Shown here piece after piece: positions 25,340 through 34,391 of a stretch of 64,000 nt of DNA. The stretch is from an uncultured Roseovarius sp. (GTDB lineage Bacteria; Pseudomonadota; Alphaproteobacteria; Rhodobacterales; Rhodobacteraceae). Numbering within the stretch: the first letter of the stretch is position 1; the number at the start of each line of letters is the position of its first letter. A program made the position numbers and the translations under genes. The stretch is from assembly GCA_951812895.1 (NCBI GenBank), contig OX638333.1:3390001-3454000 (forward strand), written 5' to 3'. The notes under the pieces were generated by a model. The model made no database searches, was not told where the DNA came from, and saw only the letters and a program-made list of their open reading frames with translations.

Positions 25340-27682
25340 ATGAGCAGTTTCGACGAATCCGACGCCTTTGAAGGCGCCTCTCTGGCCGCGCGCGCGATGG
25401 CAGCGCGGCCCATGCCCTATCTCGACGGTCTCAACCCCGCCCAGCGAGAAGCGGTCGAGGTGATGAACGGCCCCGTGCTGATGCTGGCCGGGGCAGGGAC
25501 GGGCAAGACCAAGGCGCTGACCACACGTCTGGTGCATCTGCTGAACACCGGCACCGCCCGGCCCAATGAAATCCTTGCCGTGACATTCACCAACAAGGCC
25601 GCGCGCGAGATGAAATCGCGCGTCGGCAGCATGCTGGGCGAGGCGGTCGAGGGAATGCCTTGGCTGGGTACTTTCCATTCGATCTGCGTCAAGCTCCTGC
25701 GCCGCCATGCCGAACTGGCCGAGCTAAAATCCAACTTTACCATCCTGGATACGGATGATCAGCTGCGGCTGCTCAAACAACTCGTCGCCGCGGCCAACAT
25801 TGATGACAAACGCTGGCCTGCGCGGGCGCTGGCCGGTGTGATAGATAACTGGAAAAACCGCGCCTGGACCCCGGACAAGGTGCCCGCGTCTGAGGCATCG
25901 GCCTATGATGGCAAGGGTGTGCTTCTCTACACCCAGTACCAGCAACGCCTGCTGGAACTGAATGCCGTGGATTTCGGCGATCTCCTTCTGCATGTGGTCA
26001 CGATCTTTCAGACCCACGCAGATGTACTCACCCAATACCAGCGCTGGTTCCGCTATATCCTTGTCGACGAATATCAGGACACCAACGTGGCCCAGTATCT
26101 CTGGCTGCGCCTGTTGGCTGGCGGGCACAAAAACATCTGTTGTGTCGGTGATGATGACCAGTCGATCTATGGCTGGCGCGGCGCAGAGGTGGGCAATATC
26201 CTGCGGTTTGAAAAGGATTTTCCCGGCGCGCACGTAGTTCGGCTGGAACAGAATTACCGCTCCACCCCGCATATACTTGCCGCCGCATCCGGTGTGATCG
26301 CAGGCAACAAGGGGCGCCTGGGCAAAGAGCTGTGGACCGAAGCGGAAGACGGCGAAAAGGTCCGCCTGATCGGCCATTGGGATGGCGAGGAAGAGGCCCG
26401 CTGGATCGGCGAAGAGATTGAGGCGATGCAGGGCGGTACCCGTGGTATGCGTCCGCTGTCATTGGATGATATGGCCATTCTCGTGCGGGCCTCGCATCAG
26501 ATGCGTGCCTTTGAAGACAGGTTTTTGACCATCGGTCTGCCCTACCGCGTGATCGGTGGGCCGCGGTTCTATGAACGCATGGAAATCCGCGATGCCCTGG
26601 CCTATTTCCGGCTGGTGGTCTCACCCTCGGACGATCTCGCGTTCGAGCGTGTGGTGAACACCCCCAAGCGCGGCCTTGGCGACAAGGCCCAGCAGAAAAT
26701 CCAGATGACCGCCCGCCAGAATGGTGTGCCGCTGGTCGATGGTGCCGCCATTCTGCTGGAGCAGAAGGGCCTCACCGGCAAAGGCGCCTCGGAACTCGGC
26801 AAACTGCTCGACGGGCTGCAACGCTGGGGCCGCATGGCCGGTGATCCGGGTGTCAGCCATATCGAATTGGCCGAGGTTATCCTCGACGAGAGCGGCTATA
26901 CCGAGATGTGGCAAAACGACAAAACACCCGAGGCGCCGGGACGCCTTGAAAACCTCAAGGAACTGGTCAAGGCCTTGGAACAGTTCGAAAACCTGCAAGG
27001 GTTTCTCGAACATGTCAGCCTGATCATGGACAATGAAAGTGAAGAGGCGGGCGAGAAAGTGTCGATCATGACGCTCCACGCCGCCAAGGGGCTTGAGTTT
27101 CCCGCAGTGTTCTTGCCGGGGTGGGAGGATGGGCTGTTCCCCTCGCAACGCTCCATGGAAGAAAGCGGCCAAAAGGGTGTCGAGGAAGAACGCCGCCTCG
27201 CCTATGTCGGCATCACCCGGGCGGAAGAGCTTTGCACAATTTCATTTGCCGGAAACCGCCGGGTCTATGGCCAGTGGCAATCGCAAATGCCGTCGCGCTT
27301 TATTGATGAGCTGCCCGAGGATCATGTTGATGTCCTGACCCCGCCGGGTCTTTACGGCGGGGGCTATGGCGCGGCTGGCATGGGCGGAGGCATCGAAAGC
27401 CGCGCGGCAGAGGCCAATGTCTATAACTCTCCCGGTTGGCGCCGGTTGCAGGCCCGAGCGAGCACAAGACCGGTTAGCCAACCTGCGGAATCAAAGTCCA
27501 GCGTAATCGATGCCCAGGCTATCAGCAGCCACACACTGGGCGAACGGGTGTTTCATCAGAAATTCGGCTACGGGCTGATTACCGGCATCGAAGGCGATAA
27601 GCTCGAGATTGAGTTTGAGAAGGCCGGAACCAAGAACGTAGTCGCCCGGTTTGTCGCCGGGGCGGATGATATTCCGTTTTAG
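25340..27682 (+). CDS. uvrD: ATP-dependent DNA helicase UvrD/PcrA
   Basis: 780-aa SF1A 3'-5' helicase for repair and replication-fork maintenance. Walker A GAGTGKT at about 51-57, motif II VDEYQDTN, motif III GDDDQSIYGWRGA, motif IV region VRLEQNYRS, motif V VSIMTLHAAKGLEFPAVFLPG, motif VI RRLAYVGITRA. The C-terminal tail (GERVFHQKFGYGLITGIEGDKLEIEF) is the PcrA/UvrD tudor-like domain. Start at ATG 25340; the longer frame from 25196 would overlap the divergent hydroxyacid oxidase gene. A hairpin follows about 100 nt after the stop. Confidence 0.96.
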   Translation: MSSFDESDAFEGASLAARAMAARPMPYLDGLNPAQREAVEVMNGPVLMLAGAGTGKTKALTTRLVHLLNTGTARPNEILAVTFTNKAAREMKSRVGSMLGEAVEGMPWLGTFHSICVKLLRRHAELAELKSNFTILDTDDQLRLLKQLVAAANIDDKRWPARALAGVIDNWKNRAWTPDKVPASEASAYDGKGVLLYTQYQQRLLELNAVDFGDLLLHVVTIFQTHADVLTQYQRWFRYILVDEYQDTNVAQYLWLRLLAGGHKNICCVGDDDQSIYGWRGAEVGNILRFEKDFPGAHVVRLEQNYRSTPHILAAASGVIAGNKGRLGKELWTEAEDGEKVRLIGHWDGEEEARWIGEEIEAMQGGTRGMRPLSLDDMAILVRASHQMRAFEDRFLTIGLPYRVIGGPRFYERMEIRDALAYFRLVVSPSDDLAFERVVNTPKRGLGDKAQQKIQMTARQNGVPLVDGAAILLEQKGLTGKGASELGKLLDGLQRWGRMAGDPGVSHIELAEVILDESGYTEMWQNDKTPEAPGRLENLKELVKALEQFENLQGFLEHVSLIMDNESEEAGEKVSIMTLHAAKGLEFPAVFLPGWEDGLFPSQRSMEESGQKGVEEERRLAYVGITRAEELCTISFAGNRRVYGQWQSQMPSRFIDELPEDHVDVLTPPGLYGGGYGAAGMGGGIESRAAEANVYNSPGWRRLQARASTRPVSQPAESKSSVIDAQAISSHTLGERVFHQKFGYGLITGIEGDKLEIEFEKAGTKNVVARFVAGADDIPF

Positions 27683-28043
27683 GGAACTGTCGATAAGTTT
27701 GAACCAAGTCGATTGGTGAACTTTTACGAACTTCTGAAGATTCCTCCTCGCGCGGAATCAAGGGGCTCCAGCCCCGCCGCGCGATCGCCTGACCGCCCCG
27801 GTGGTCGGGCGATTGACTGGTGCTATTGCCTCGCTCTGATCTTTTGCAGAAATGGTGGCCATAAAGTGCCTTGCACAAGCATCGGATCGCCCGCCCGCGG
27901 TCATGCAATCGCGCGGCTTGTAAGTTAACTCGCGATACTCCGCCAATTTGCCACAGGCTTTTAGTCAGGTTTTGCTGGTCTATCCGCCCGGGATATGGCA
28001 CCCATAGCGCCTGAACCTTGTCAGCACCCGGAATCCGCCCCGA
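27683..28043. other. Gene-less stretch with a stem-loop (27784-27813)
   Basis: No convincing gene in these 361 bp; open frames here have no family pattern. An 11-bp stem with one G-U pair (ATCGCCTGACC / GGTCGGGCGAT, loop 8 nt) lies at 27784-27813, about 100 nt after the helicase stop. No T-run follows, so its role as a terminator is uncertain. The part after it has no repeat I can define. Confidence 0.5.
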
Positions 28044-29675
28044 ATGACCGAACGTCTGTTGCACCGTATGGCCTGGATCGCCGTCGTGCTGTGTGTCGCC
28101 CCGATACTGGCGGCGGCATTGTCTGCGTTCGCCGGGGATTTGCAGACCTGGCGCGATATCCTGTCCTCGGTTCTGCCGCGCTACACAGCCACCACCTTGT
28201 TTCTTGTGGTGATCGTCGGGTTTTCAACGGCCCTGATCGGCAGTGTGACCGCCTGGCTGGTGACGGTCTACCGGTTTCCCGGCGTGCGCTGGCTAGAGAT
28301 CGCCCTGGCCCTGCCATTGGCGTTTCCGGCTTACGTTTTGGCCTATGCCTACACGTTTCTGCTCGACCATCCCGGCCCGGTGCAAAGTCTTCTCAGGGAT
28401 CTGATGGGGTGGGGGCCGCGCGACTACTGGTTCCCCGAGGTGCGCAGCCTGGGCGGCGCGGCGTTGATGCTGACGATTGTGCTTTACCCCTATGTCTACC
28501 TGCTGGCGCGGGCGTCCTTTAAACAACAATCCTCAAACGCTTTCCTTGTAGCACGTACGCTGGGGCGATCGCCATTACGGGCGTTTTACCGCGTGGCGCT
28601 GCCAATGGCGCGGCCTGCCATTGCGGGCGGTGCCTTGCTGGCGGTGATGGAAACAATTGCCGATTTTGGAACTGTGGCATTCTTTAATGTCCAGACCTTT
28701 GCCACCGGCATCTATCAGGCGTGGTTTTCACTTGGCGACCGTCCCGCAGCAGCGCAGCTCTCACTTTGCCTGCTGATGTTTGCCCTGCTGCTGGCTGGTC
28801 TTGAACGGGCGCAGCGGGGTAAGGCCCGTACCGCCGGTCAGGGCGCGCGGTTTGAAACCATGGAAAAACCCCGCCTCAAGGGCGCCGCGGGCTGGATCGC
28901 GATGCTGATCTGCCTTTTGCCGGTACTGCTGGGCTTTCTCATTCCGGTGGTGATGCTGGGGGTTATGGCAGTGGGCTCAGGCCAGAACCTGTTTGCCGCG
29001 CGCTACATTGGTTTGATGCAGAATTCGGTTTTGTTGGCCAGTGTCGCGGCGGGGCTGACCGTGATCGGGGCCGTGCTGATCGGGTTTCGCGCCCGTACCC
29101 GCCCGTCGCGCAGCTCGAAACTGATCGTGATCCTGTCCGGTTTGGGTTACGCGGTGCCCGGCGGAGTGATTGCCGTGGGGCTGATGGTACCGATGGCCGC
29201 CTTTGACAATGCGGTCGACGAGGTGATGGAGGCACAGTTCGGGATCAACACCGGGCTACTGATCACCGGTTCGATCTGGCTGATGATCGTGGCCTATATC
29301 GTGCGGTTCATGGCTGCCGCGCTCAATTCCTATGACAGCGGCATGGCGACGATCCCGTCACATTTCGATGCGATTGGCCGTTCCCTTGGGCAAACCGGGC
29401 CGCGTATCCTGTGGCGGGTGCATCTGCCGGTGGCGCGGGCCAGCGTGCTGACCGCATTGTTGATCGTCTTTGTCGATGTGATGAAAGAATTGCCCGCAAC
29501 ACTGATCCTTCACCCGTTTAATTTTCAAACCCTTGCGGTGCAGGCCCATCGCCTTGCCGCTGATGAACGACTGGCCGAGGCCGCAGTGCCGTCACTGGTG
29601 CTGGTTGGCTTTGGGCTGATCCCGGTTATGATCCTGTGCCGGTCGATTGGCCGCGAGGGGGTTTTGCGCGGGTAG
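28044..29675 (+). CDS. Iron(III)-type ABC transporter permease (FbpB-like, fused two-domain)
   Basis: 543-aa inner-membrane permease with two homologous halves of about six helices each, as in FbpB/AfuB. Half 1 has LEIALALPLAFPAYVLAYAY and the coupling segment ARTLGRSPLRAFYRVALPMARPAI. Half 2 has GLGYAVPGGVIAVGLMVP and ARASVLTALLIVFVDVMKELPATLILHPFNFQTLA, where DVMKELPATLILRPF is diagnostic of the iron subfamily. No FbpA-type binding protein or FbpC ATPase is adjacent, so it must work with parts encoded elsewhere. Tandem terminators follow before the convergent tmm gene. Confidence 0.9.
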   Translation: MTERLLHRMAWIAVVLCVAPILAAALSAFAGDLQTWRDILSSVLPRYTATTLFLVVIVGFSTALIGSVTAWLVTVYRFPGVRWLEIALALPLAFPAYVLAYAYTFLLDHPGPVQSLLRDLMGWGPRDYWFPEVRSLGGAALMLTIVLYPYVYLLARASFKQQSSNAFLVARTLGRSPLRAFYRVALPMARPAIAGGALLAVMETIADFGTVAFFNVQTFATGIYQAWFSLGDRPAAAQLSLCLLMFALLLAGLERAQRGKARTAGQGARFETMEKPRLKGAAGWIAMLICLLPVLLGFLIPVVMLGVMAVGSGQNLFAARYIGLMQNSVLLASVAAGLTVIGAVLIGFRARTRPSRSSKLIVILSGLGYAVPGGVIAVGLMVPMAAFDNAVDEVMEAQFGINTGLLITGSIWLMIVAYIVRFMAAALNSYDSGMATIPSHFDAIGRSLGQTGPRILWRVHLPVARASVLTALLIVFVDVMKELPATLILHPFNFQTLAVQAHRLAADERLAEAAVPSLVLVGFGLIPVMILCRSIGREGVLRG

Positions 29676-29799
29676 GGGGCGAGCGCGGACTGCAACAGAC
29701 TCAGATCCAACCAACTTACCATTCCCATTAGAACGACGAAACCAATCCCAAAATTGGTCCGCTCGGTGCATTAACCCATTCACGCAACACCAAAAACAC

Positions 29800-29858
29800 T
29801 GCACCGCCCGGTGTACGGGCGGTGCACAGGGGGTGTACTGATGTCACCCCCTTGTTTT
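29800..29858. terminator. Tandem bidirectional terminator
   Basis: Two adjacent hairpins separate the convergent permease and monooxygenase genes. Hairpin A is a perfect 11-bp stem TGCACCGCCCG / CGGGCGGTGCA (29800-29826, 5-nt loop). Hairpin B is an 8-bp stem AGGGGGTG / CACCCCCT (29828-29852). Rightward, B is followed by TTGTTTT; leftward, A is followed by GTGTTTTTGG. Each strand thus ends in a hairpin plus T-rich tract. Confidence 0.75.
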
Positions 29859-29893
29859 GGGCCAATCTGGTGCTGTTAACCTTTTGCCACGCG

Positions 29894-31240
29894 CTACCCG
29901 GTTTGCAGATAACTTTCGAGGCTGTCATCCAACGCCTCAACCCATGATGTATGGTGCGGTGGGGCCTTTTTGCCTGTCATTGGCGAGGTATAGCCGTGAT
30001 CCCGGAACTGCATAATTCCCTTCTTTTTATGCTTCTTCCAGTCAAAGAACGCCTGATTGGCCGCTTCGATGTCAAAGCTAGGATAATCGGTTTCAGCTAT
30101 CAATTCTTCCACATAGGCGCCCTGATACCGGATGCAGGCATAATCATCTTCCAGCGCATCCTCAGCCGCTTCCCGTGCCACCGGATCGGCCTCTATAACA
30201 GGTTGATCCGGAAGGGGAATTCTGCCCATGATGCAATCCCGTACCCACCAGGCCTGGGCGTCGAACATGTTAAACGTGTACCACTGGTCCTGCATTCCCA
30301 GATAGAACATCTTTGGATTCTTGGTCCAAACCACGCCCTTGTACAGATCTGCCGCCGCCAGACGGTTCGCCGTTTTCAGGCGCAGATCATCCGGCAGGAA
30401 CGAGAAATGATGCTTGTACCCGGTACACAGAATGATCGCATCCACCGTCTTGCTTGACCCATCCTTGAAATGTGCGGTGCGACCGTCCACCCGTACAAGT
30501 GCCTGAACTTCCTTCCAGTTTTCTGGCCAATCATATCCCATGGGCGCAGTACGGTGCGCGACGGTTACAGATTTGCAACCATATTTCCAGCATTGGCTTC
30601 CAATGTCTTCGGCTGAATAGGAAGTGCCTAAGATGAGAATGTCCTTATCTGCAAATTCTCGCGCATCGCGGAAATCATGGGCGTGCAGGATGCGACCGTT
30701 GTAACTTTCGAAACCTGGATAGTACGGTACGTTAGGCGACGAGAAATGCCCCGATGCCACAATCACATGATCGAATTCCTTGCTGACTTCACAATCATCC
30801 TTGGAATTTCGTGCGGTGACCGTAAAGGTGCTGCTGGCCTCATCAAATCGAACATCACGGACCACATGGTTGAACTTTATCCAATCCCTGACACCGGCTT
30901 TGTCGACCCGGCCTTTGATGTAGTCGAACAACACCGCCCGCGGAGGGTAGCTGGCAATCTCCTGCCCGAAATGTTCGTCAAATGTGTAATCGGCGAATTC
31001 CAATCCCTCTTTGGGTCCGTTCGACCACAGGTAACGATACATCGAACCATGACAGGGCTCACCATCTTCGCCAACACCCGTGCGCCACGTGTAGTTCCAC
31101 AGTCCACCCCAGTCAGACTGTTTCTCGTAGCAAACGATTTCTGGTATTTCCGCTCCGCTATTTGCGGCGGACTGAAAGGCGCGCAGTTGCGCCAATCCCG
31201 ACGGGCCCGCCCCGATGATACAGATTCGTTTCTTCGCCAT
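29894..31240 (-). CDS. tmm: Trimethylamine monooxygenase (flavin-containing monooxygenase)
   Basis: 448-aa class B flavin monooxygenase that converts trimethylamine to trimethylamine N-oxide with NADPH and O2. FAD motif [11 protein letters not shown] (G10-x-G12-x-x-G15). Residues 41-75 ([20 protein letters not shown]...[16 protein letters not shown]) fit bacterial Tmm closely. The FMO fingerprint [14 protein letters not shown] is at 177-190 and the NADPH motif [11 protein letters not shown] at 204-214. Start at ATG 31240, preceded by AGGGGGAA; a longer frame to 31375 would read through the operator region. It is divergent from a LivK/AmiC-like gene. Many TTGGT half-sites sit just upstream of its ribosome-binding site. 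Confidence 0.92.
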   Translation of the reverse strand: MAKKRICIIGAGPSGLAQLRAFQSAANSGAEIPEIVCYEKQSDWGGLWNYTWRTGVGEDGEPCHGSMYRYLWSNGPKEGLEFADYTFDEHFGQEIASYPPRAVLFDYIKGRVDKAGVRDWIKFNHVVRDVRFDEASSTFTVTARNSKDDCEVSKEFDHVIVASGHFSSPNVPYYPGFESYNGRILHAHDFRDAREFADKDILILGTSYSAEDIGSQCWKYGCKSVTVAHRTAPMGYDWPENWKEVQALVRVDGRTAHFKDGSSKTVDAIILCTGYKHHFSFLPDDLRLKTANRLAAADLYKGVVWTKNPKMFYLGMQDQWYTFNMFDAQAWWVRDCIMGRIPLPDQPVIEADPVAREAAEDALEDDYACIRYQGAYVEELIAETDYPSFDIEAANQAFFDWKKHKKKGIMQFRDHGYTSPMTGKKAPPHHTSWVEALDDSLESYLQTG

Positions 31241-31256
31241 GTGATGTTCCCCCTGG

Positions 31257-31324
31257 ATTGGTTTAAACCAATATTCTATTTTGGTTCTTTTGGTATAGTT
31301 TATATAAACCAAATAGTGTACCAA
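31257..31324. promoter_or_regulatory. Clustered TTGGT/ACCAA operator region between tmm and the LivK-like gene
   Basis: Six pentamer half-sites fall within 67 bp: TTGGT at 31258, 31281 and 31290, ACCAA at 31267, 31308 and 31320. The first pair forms a perfect 16-bp palindrome ATTGGTTTAAACCAAT (31257-31272) immediately upstream of the tmm ribosome-binding site; TTTGGT (31289) and ACCAAA (31308) make a wider inverted pair. This resembles GGT/ACC sites of FadR/PdhR-type GntR proteins, and such a regulator is encoded 1.3 kb away. Confidence 0.65.
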
Positions 31325-31403
31325 TGTGTCAACAAAGTTTGTGTGAGAAGAGTGGAAAACAACCAGGTTCCCCAAATTCCCGCTTCAAAAGGATGAGCCA
31401 GTA

Positions 31404-32699
31404 ATGGAGTCTTCTAGTTTTGCGCATCGTCTGGCTATCTCCGGTGCGTTGCCACGACTGTCAGCAGGCATGACCAGCCATGTCGATATCGGGTTTCTGG
31501 CCCCCCTTTCCGGTCAGGTCGAATCATGGGGCCTGCCGGGGCTGCACGGGTGCAGAATTTGGGAAAGCTGGCTTAACGACGCCGGTGGGCTGCTAATAGA
31601 AGGGCGACGATATCCGGTACGTGTTCATGCCTATGACTGCGGTGAAACCGCTGATGAAGCCCGAAAAGGCGTGTTGGAATTGACCCAGCAATACGACATC
31701 AAACTGATGATGATGTTGGGTGGTGAAAGTCATACGGCAGTTGCAGAATACCTAAACGACCGGCGGATATTAACCTCAACCCTTCTGCCCACCGACCTTT
31801 CCCCGGATCAGCCCTATCTGATTGCGCCGTCCGAGGTGCACCCCGTCTATGTTGTTACCGGCGTGGACTGGCTCACACGGACCCGGCCCGACCTGAAAAC
31901 CGTCGCGCTGTGCACCCAGGAAGATGCGATGGGCCTGCCATCTCTTGCGTCTTACCGGGCTGCGTTCAAGGCGGCAGGAACCCGGATCGTCAACGAGGTC
32001 AGATATTCTGCAGAAGGTGGAGATCCGGCAGCAATTGTTCAACCGATGCTGGATCAAAATCCTGATATTCTGTGTTGGTGCACCAGCTACACGCCAATGG
32101 TGCATGCGATGACCGAATATGCCCATGCGATGGGTTTCACGGGGCAAATCCTGTCATGTACATTTGATCATTATCATCTGATGGTCGAAAAACTTGGTCA
32201 GGTATTTATGGAAGGTGTCACTTTTCAGTTCCCGGATTTCGATGATCCGGCACTCAGCGAGAAAGCGTTTTTCTTCAATCAACCCAAGGCCTTCTACGAA
32301 GAATATAATGCGATGTACCCAGGCAGCTGGACGGCAGTGAGCTGGGAATACGCGGCGATTCTGGATATCTGGCACGCGGCAGTGGAAAAGGCCGGAACTG
32401 TACGGCCAATTTCTGTTTTGGCAGCAATGAAGCAGTTGGGCCATGTCACGCACGCCTTTGGCGATGCGGAATGGTGGGGGGCAGAACTCTTTGGTATCGA
32501 CAACGCGCTCATTGGGGACTGGCCTGTGGTGTCGATCAAAGATGGCAAGGCCCGCATCGTCGAATTTGGTTCTGTCCCCGGGTGGCTGCGAAAATATGGT
32601 GAAGCTTTGCGTACCGAAATGCAGGATTTGGGCCAGATGTGGCAACAAAGACTAACCCGCTCGGTCCGCGGGCCTGAGTTTGGAGCGCGCTCGGTTTAA
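31404..32699 (+). CDS. Leaderless type-1 periplasmic-binding-fold protein (LivK/UrtA/AmiC-like)
   Basis: 431-aa protein of the branched-chain amino acid/urea/amide ligand-binding family. The binding fold starts at about residue 27 (VDIGFLAPLSGQVESWGLPGLHGCRIWESWLNDAGG) and continues with YDCGETADEARKGVLEL, MLGGESHTAVAEYL and FDHYHLMVEKLGQVFMEGV. The N-terminus (MESSSFAHRLAISGALPRL) has no positively charged plus hydrophobic signal sequence, so it probably stays in the cytosol, as AmiC does as a ligand sensor. AAGGATGAG precedes the ATG. It is divergent from tmm and ends 10 nt from the convergent GntR gene. A sensor or a binding protein that lost its leader are both possible; no LIV-type permease is present. 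Confidence 0.8.
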   Translation: MESSSFAHRLAISGALPRLSAGMTSHVDIGFLAPLSGQVESWGLPGLHGCRIWESWLNDAGGLLIEGRRYPVRVHAYDCGETADEARKGVLELTQQYDIKLMMMLGGESHTAVAEYLNDRRILTSTLLPTDLSPDQPYLIAPSEVHPVYVVTGVDWLTRTRPDLKTVALCTQEDAMGLPSLASYRAAFKAAGTRIVNEVRYSAEGGDPAAIVQPMLDQNPDILCWCTSYTPMVHAMTEYAHAMGFTGQILSCTFDHYHLMVEKLGQVFMEGVTFQFPDFDDPALSEKAFFFNQPKAFYEEYNAMYPGSWTAVSWEYAAILDIWHAAVEKAGTVRPISVLAAMKQLGHVTHAFGDAEWWGAELFGIDNALIGDWPVVSIKDGKARIVEFGSVPGWLRKYGEALRTEMQDLGQMWQQRLTRSVRGPEFGARSV

Positions 32700-32709
32700 G
32701 GGGCTGGGT

Positions 32710-33438
32710 TCAGAAATCCTGAAGCAAAAGTTTTTGCTCTTCAACCAAATGCAATTTGATGAACTCAACGGCCGAGGCCACGTCGCGAGAGGCGATCGCA
32801 TTAAACAATGTGTTATAGCGTTTCTGGTACTCCTGCATCCGCCTTGGAGTCAGATTACGCCGCCGCAGTTTGGTGCGAAAGCTCTGGCGATAGGTCTCGA
32901 TCGTCAATCGGTAGCACGAGGCAAGCAACGGGTTTCCGGTGCCTTGCGCAATTTGCATATAGAGTTTTTCTTCCAGACTGTTGAAGACATCAATATCGAC
33001 GGTGACTGCCTCGATTTGTGAAAGCGTTTCAGATAGTTCGGTGATCTGACGCGGGGTCATATTGATCACGGCCAAGCGCACCATTTCAGGTTCCAGAATG
33101 CCGCGGACCACCAGATGGTCAAGCGGGCTGGTCTCATCTGCCACGGAATGTTCTGGCTCTGTCGCTGCCGCTGCGGAGCGATATGTTACAAAACTGCCCG
33201 ATCCGGGGCGTCTGCGGATAACTTCCTGACTTTCAAGAACATCCAGCGCCTCGCGCACAGTGTTGCGGGCCACGCCCAGCTCTGCCGCAAGGGTGCGTTC
33301 AGAGGGCAGGCGCGTGTCGCGCGGGTATTCTTCGGACTTGATGCGCGCAAACAGCGTATCCACAACGATCTGCACCGTGGCCCCGATGTGTTGGATCGTC
33401 GACAGACCGGTCGCGGTGTCATGAAATGTTTTGTTCAT
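32710..33438 (-). CDS. GntR-family (FadR/FCD-type) transcriptional regulator
   Basis: 242-aa regulator. Winged HTH at about residues 25-95 (LFARIKSEEYPRDTRLPSERTLAAELGVARNTVREALDVLESQEVIRRRPGSGSFV), then an FCD effector domain (LVVRGILEPEMVRLAVINMTPRQI...; NPLLASCYRLTIETYRQSF). It is divergent from the thioesterase/ABC block and has TTGGT/ACCAA half-sites in its upstream region as well as at tmm, so it is a candidate to control both. The effector is unknown. Confidence 0.9.
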   Translation of the reverse strand: MNKTFHDTATGLSTIQHIGATVQIVVDTLFARIKSEEYPRDTRLPSERTLAAELGVARNTVREALDVLESQEVIRRRPGSGSFVTYRSAAAATEPEHSVADETSPLDHLVVRGILEPEMVRLAVINMTPRQITELSETLSQIEAVTVDIDVFNSLEEKLYMQIAQGTGNPLLASCYRLTIETYRQSFRTKLRRRNLTPRRMQEYQKRYNTLFNAIASRDVASAVEFIKLHLVEEQKLLLQDF

Positions 33439-33525
33439 CCTACGTCCCGTTCGCCACGGCGGCCGGTGTTAACTGTTGTTCCCGACTTGCGCCAATCCCG
33501 GACTAAAGCTCTAAGCCGGTATGGA

Positions 33526-33733
33526 ACCAATATAGCGGCGAAATTTGAAAATTGGTACAGTGGAGCAGACATAGAATTCCAATTTTTACAAATACGGGCG
33601 TAAAAAGAATGCTCTCGCCAAGCTGTTTTTGGCAGGGGTTTGGCGGAATTTGAAAATTCGGCGTGAAAACTCTTGGTCTGGAATTGTTTGATGTCCATAA
33701 ACCATTTCGAGCGGGAACCAACAGAATTTGAAC
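33526..33733. promoter_or_regulatory. Repeated operator-like sites upstream of the thioesterase gene
   Basis: The 300-bp gap between the GntR and thioesterase genes holds two kinds of repeat. TTGGT/ACCAA pentamers occur at 33526, 33552, 33673 and 33717. An AT-rich palindrome GAATTT-GA-AAATTC is perfect at 33646-33659, near-perfect at 33541-33554 (AAATTTGAAAATTG), and a half copy GAATTTGAAC is at 33724-33733. The first two full copies also share a preceding GGCG. No gene is convincing here. Confidence 0.55.
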
Positions 33734-33738
33734 GGTGA

Positions 33739-34221
33739 ATGATCATGACAAGGACCAGCCTATTTATGTCGGGTTTTTTAGAAATTGAGCCGGATTGGAT
33801 CGACTATAACGACCACCTCAACATGGGATATTACACCGTTCTTTTTGACCGAGCAGCGGATGAGGCATTTGCCGAAATGGGTTTTGGCCCCGATTATGTA
33901 AAGAACCGCAATCACACAACTTTTTCAGCAGAGTTCCACGTCTGTTACCTGCGAGAGGTGAAATTGGGTGACAGGCTGCGGTCTTCTTTCAGGATCGTGG
34001 CCCACGACGAAAAACGCTTTCACAGTTTTCAGGAGCTGTATCACGAGGATGGCTGGATTGCCGCAACAGGTGAAGGAATGACATTGCATGTCGATCTTGG
34101 TGGCCCAAAGGTTGCCCCAATGCCACCAGACATCTTTGCCCGCGTCTCGGCGATGGCGTCAGAACATGCACAGCTGCCTGGGGTGGAAGGGGTCGGCCGG
34201 AAAATCACGATGCCACGCTAA
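33739..34221 (+). CDS. Hotdog-fold thioesterase (4HBT family)
   Basis: 160-aa acyl-CoA thioesterase-like protein (158 aa if the ATG at 33745 is used; both starts are plausible and the ribosome-binding site is weak). The hotdog signature EPDWIDYNDHLNMGYYTVLFDRAADEA has the Asp-containing active-site loop of 4-hydroxybenzoyl-CoA thioesterase relatives. Strands FHVCYLREVKLGDRLRSSFRIV and HEDGWIAATGEGMTLHVDL follow. The YNDHLNMGYY form recalls thioesterases of carnitine/betainyl-CoA pathways, but that is memory-based and not proof. It is divergent from the GntR gene and 170 nt before a permease gene on the same strand. Confidence 0.85.
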   Translation: MIMTRTSLFMSGFLEIEPDWIDYNDHLNMGYYTVLFDRAADEAFAEMGFGPDYVKNRNHTTFSAEFHVCYLREVKLGDRLRSSFRIVAHDEKRFHSFQELYHEDGWIAATGEGMTLHVDLGGPKVAPMPPDIFARVSAMASEHAQLPGVEGVGRKITMPR

Positions 34222-34391
34222 CTTGGATCTAGCGGACTAGTGCGATCACAACAGTGGATCGCGACATAAACTTTGTTCAACTATTCCTCAGCTTCACAGG
34301 TATTTCTCGACGTGGCGCAGGACTGTGGGCTAGTTTCGGTCGGAATCGCCTAATCAAAACACGGCGAACCAGGGGGAACCGGACCAGATAA

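Noticed and set aside
27579-28064. 161-aa minus-strand frame over the helicase end and the following gap
   Set aside because: No ribosome-binding site or family pattern, low-complexity basic composition, and partly antisense to uvrD.
33435-33746. 103-aa minus-strand frame in the gap before the thioesterase gene
   Set aside because: It covers the operator-like repeats, has no recognisable domain and no ribosome-binding site.
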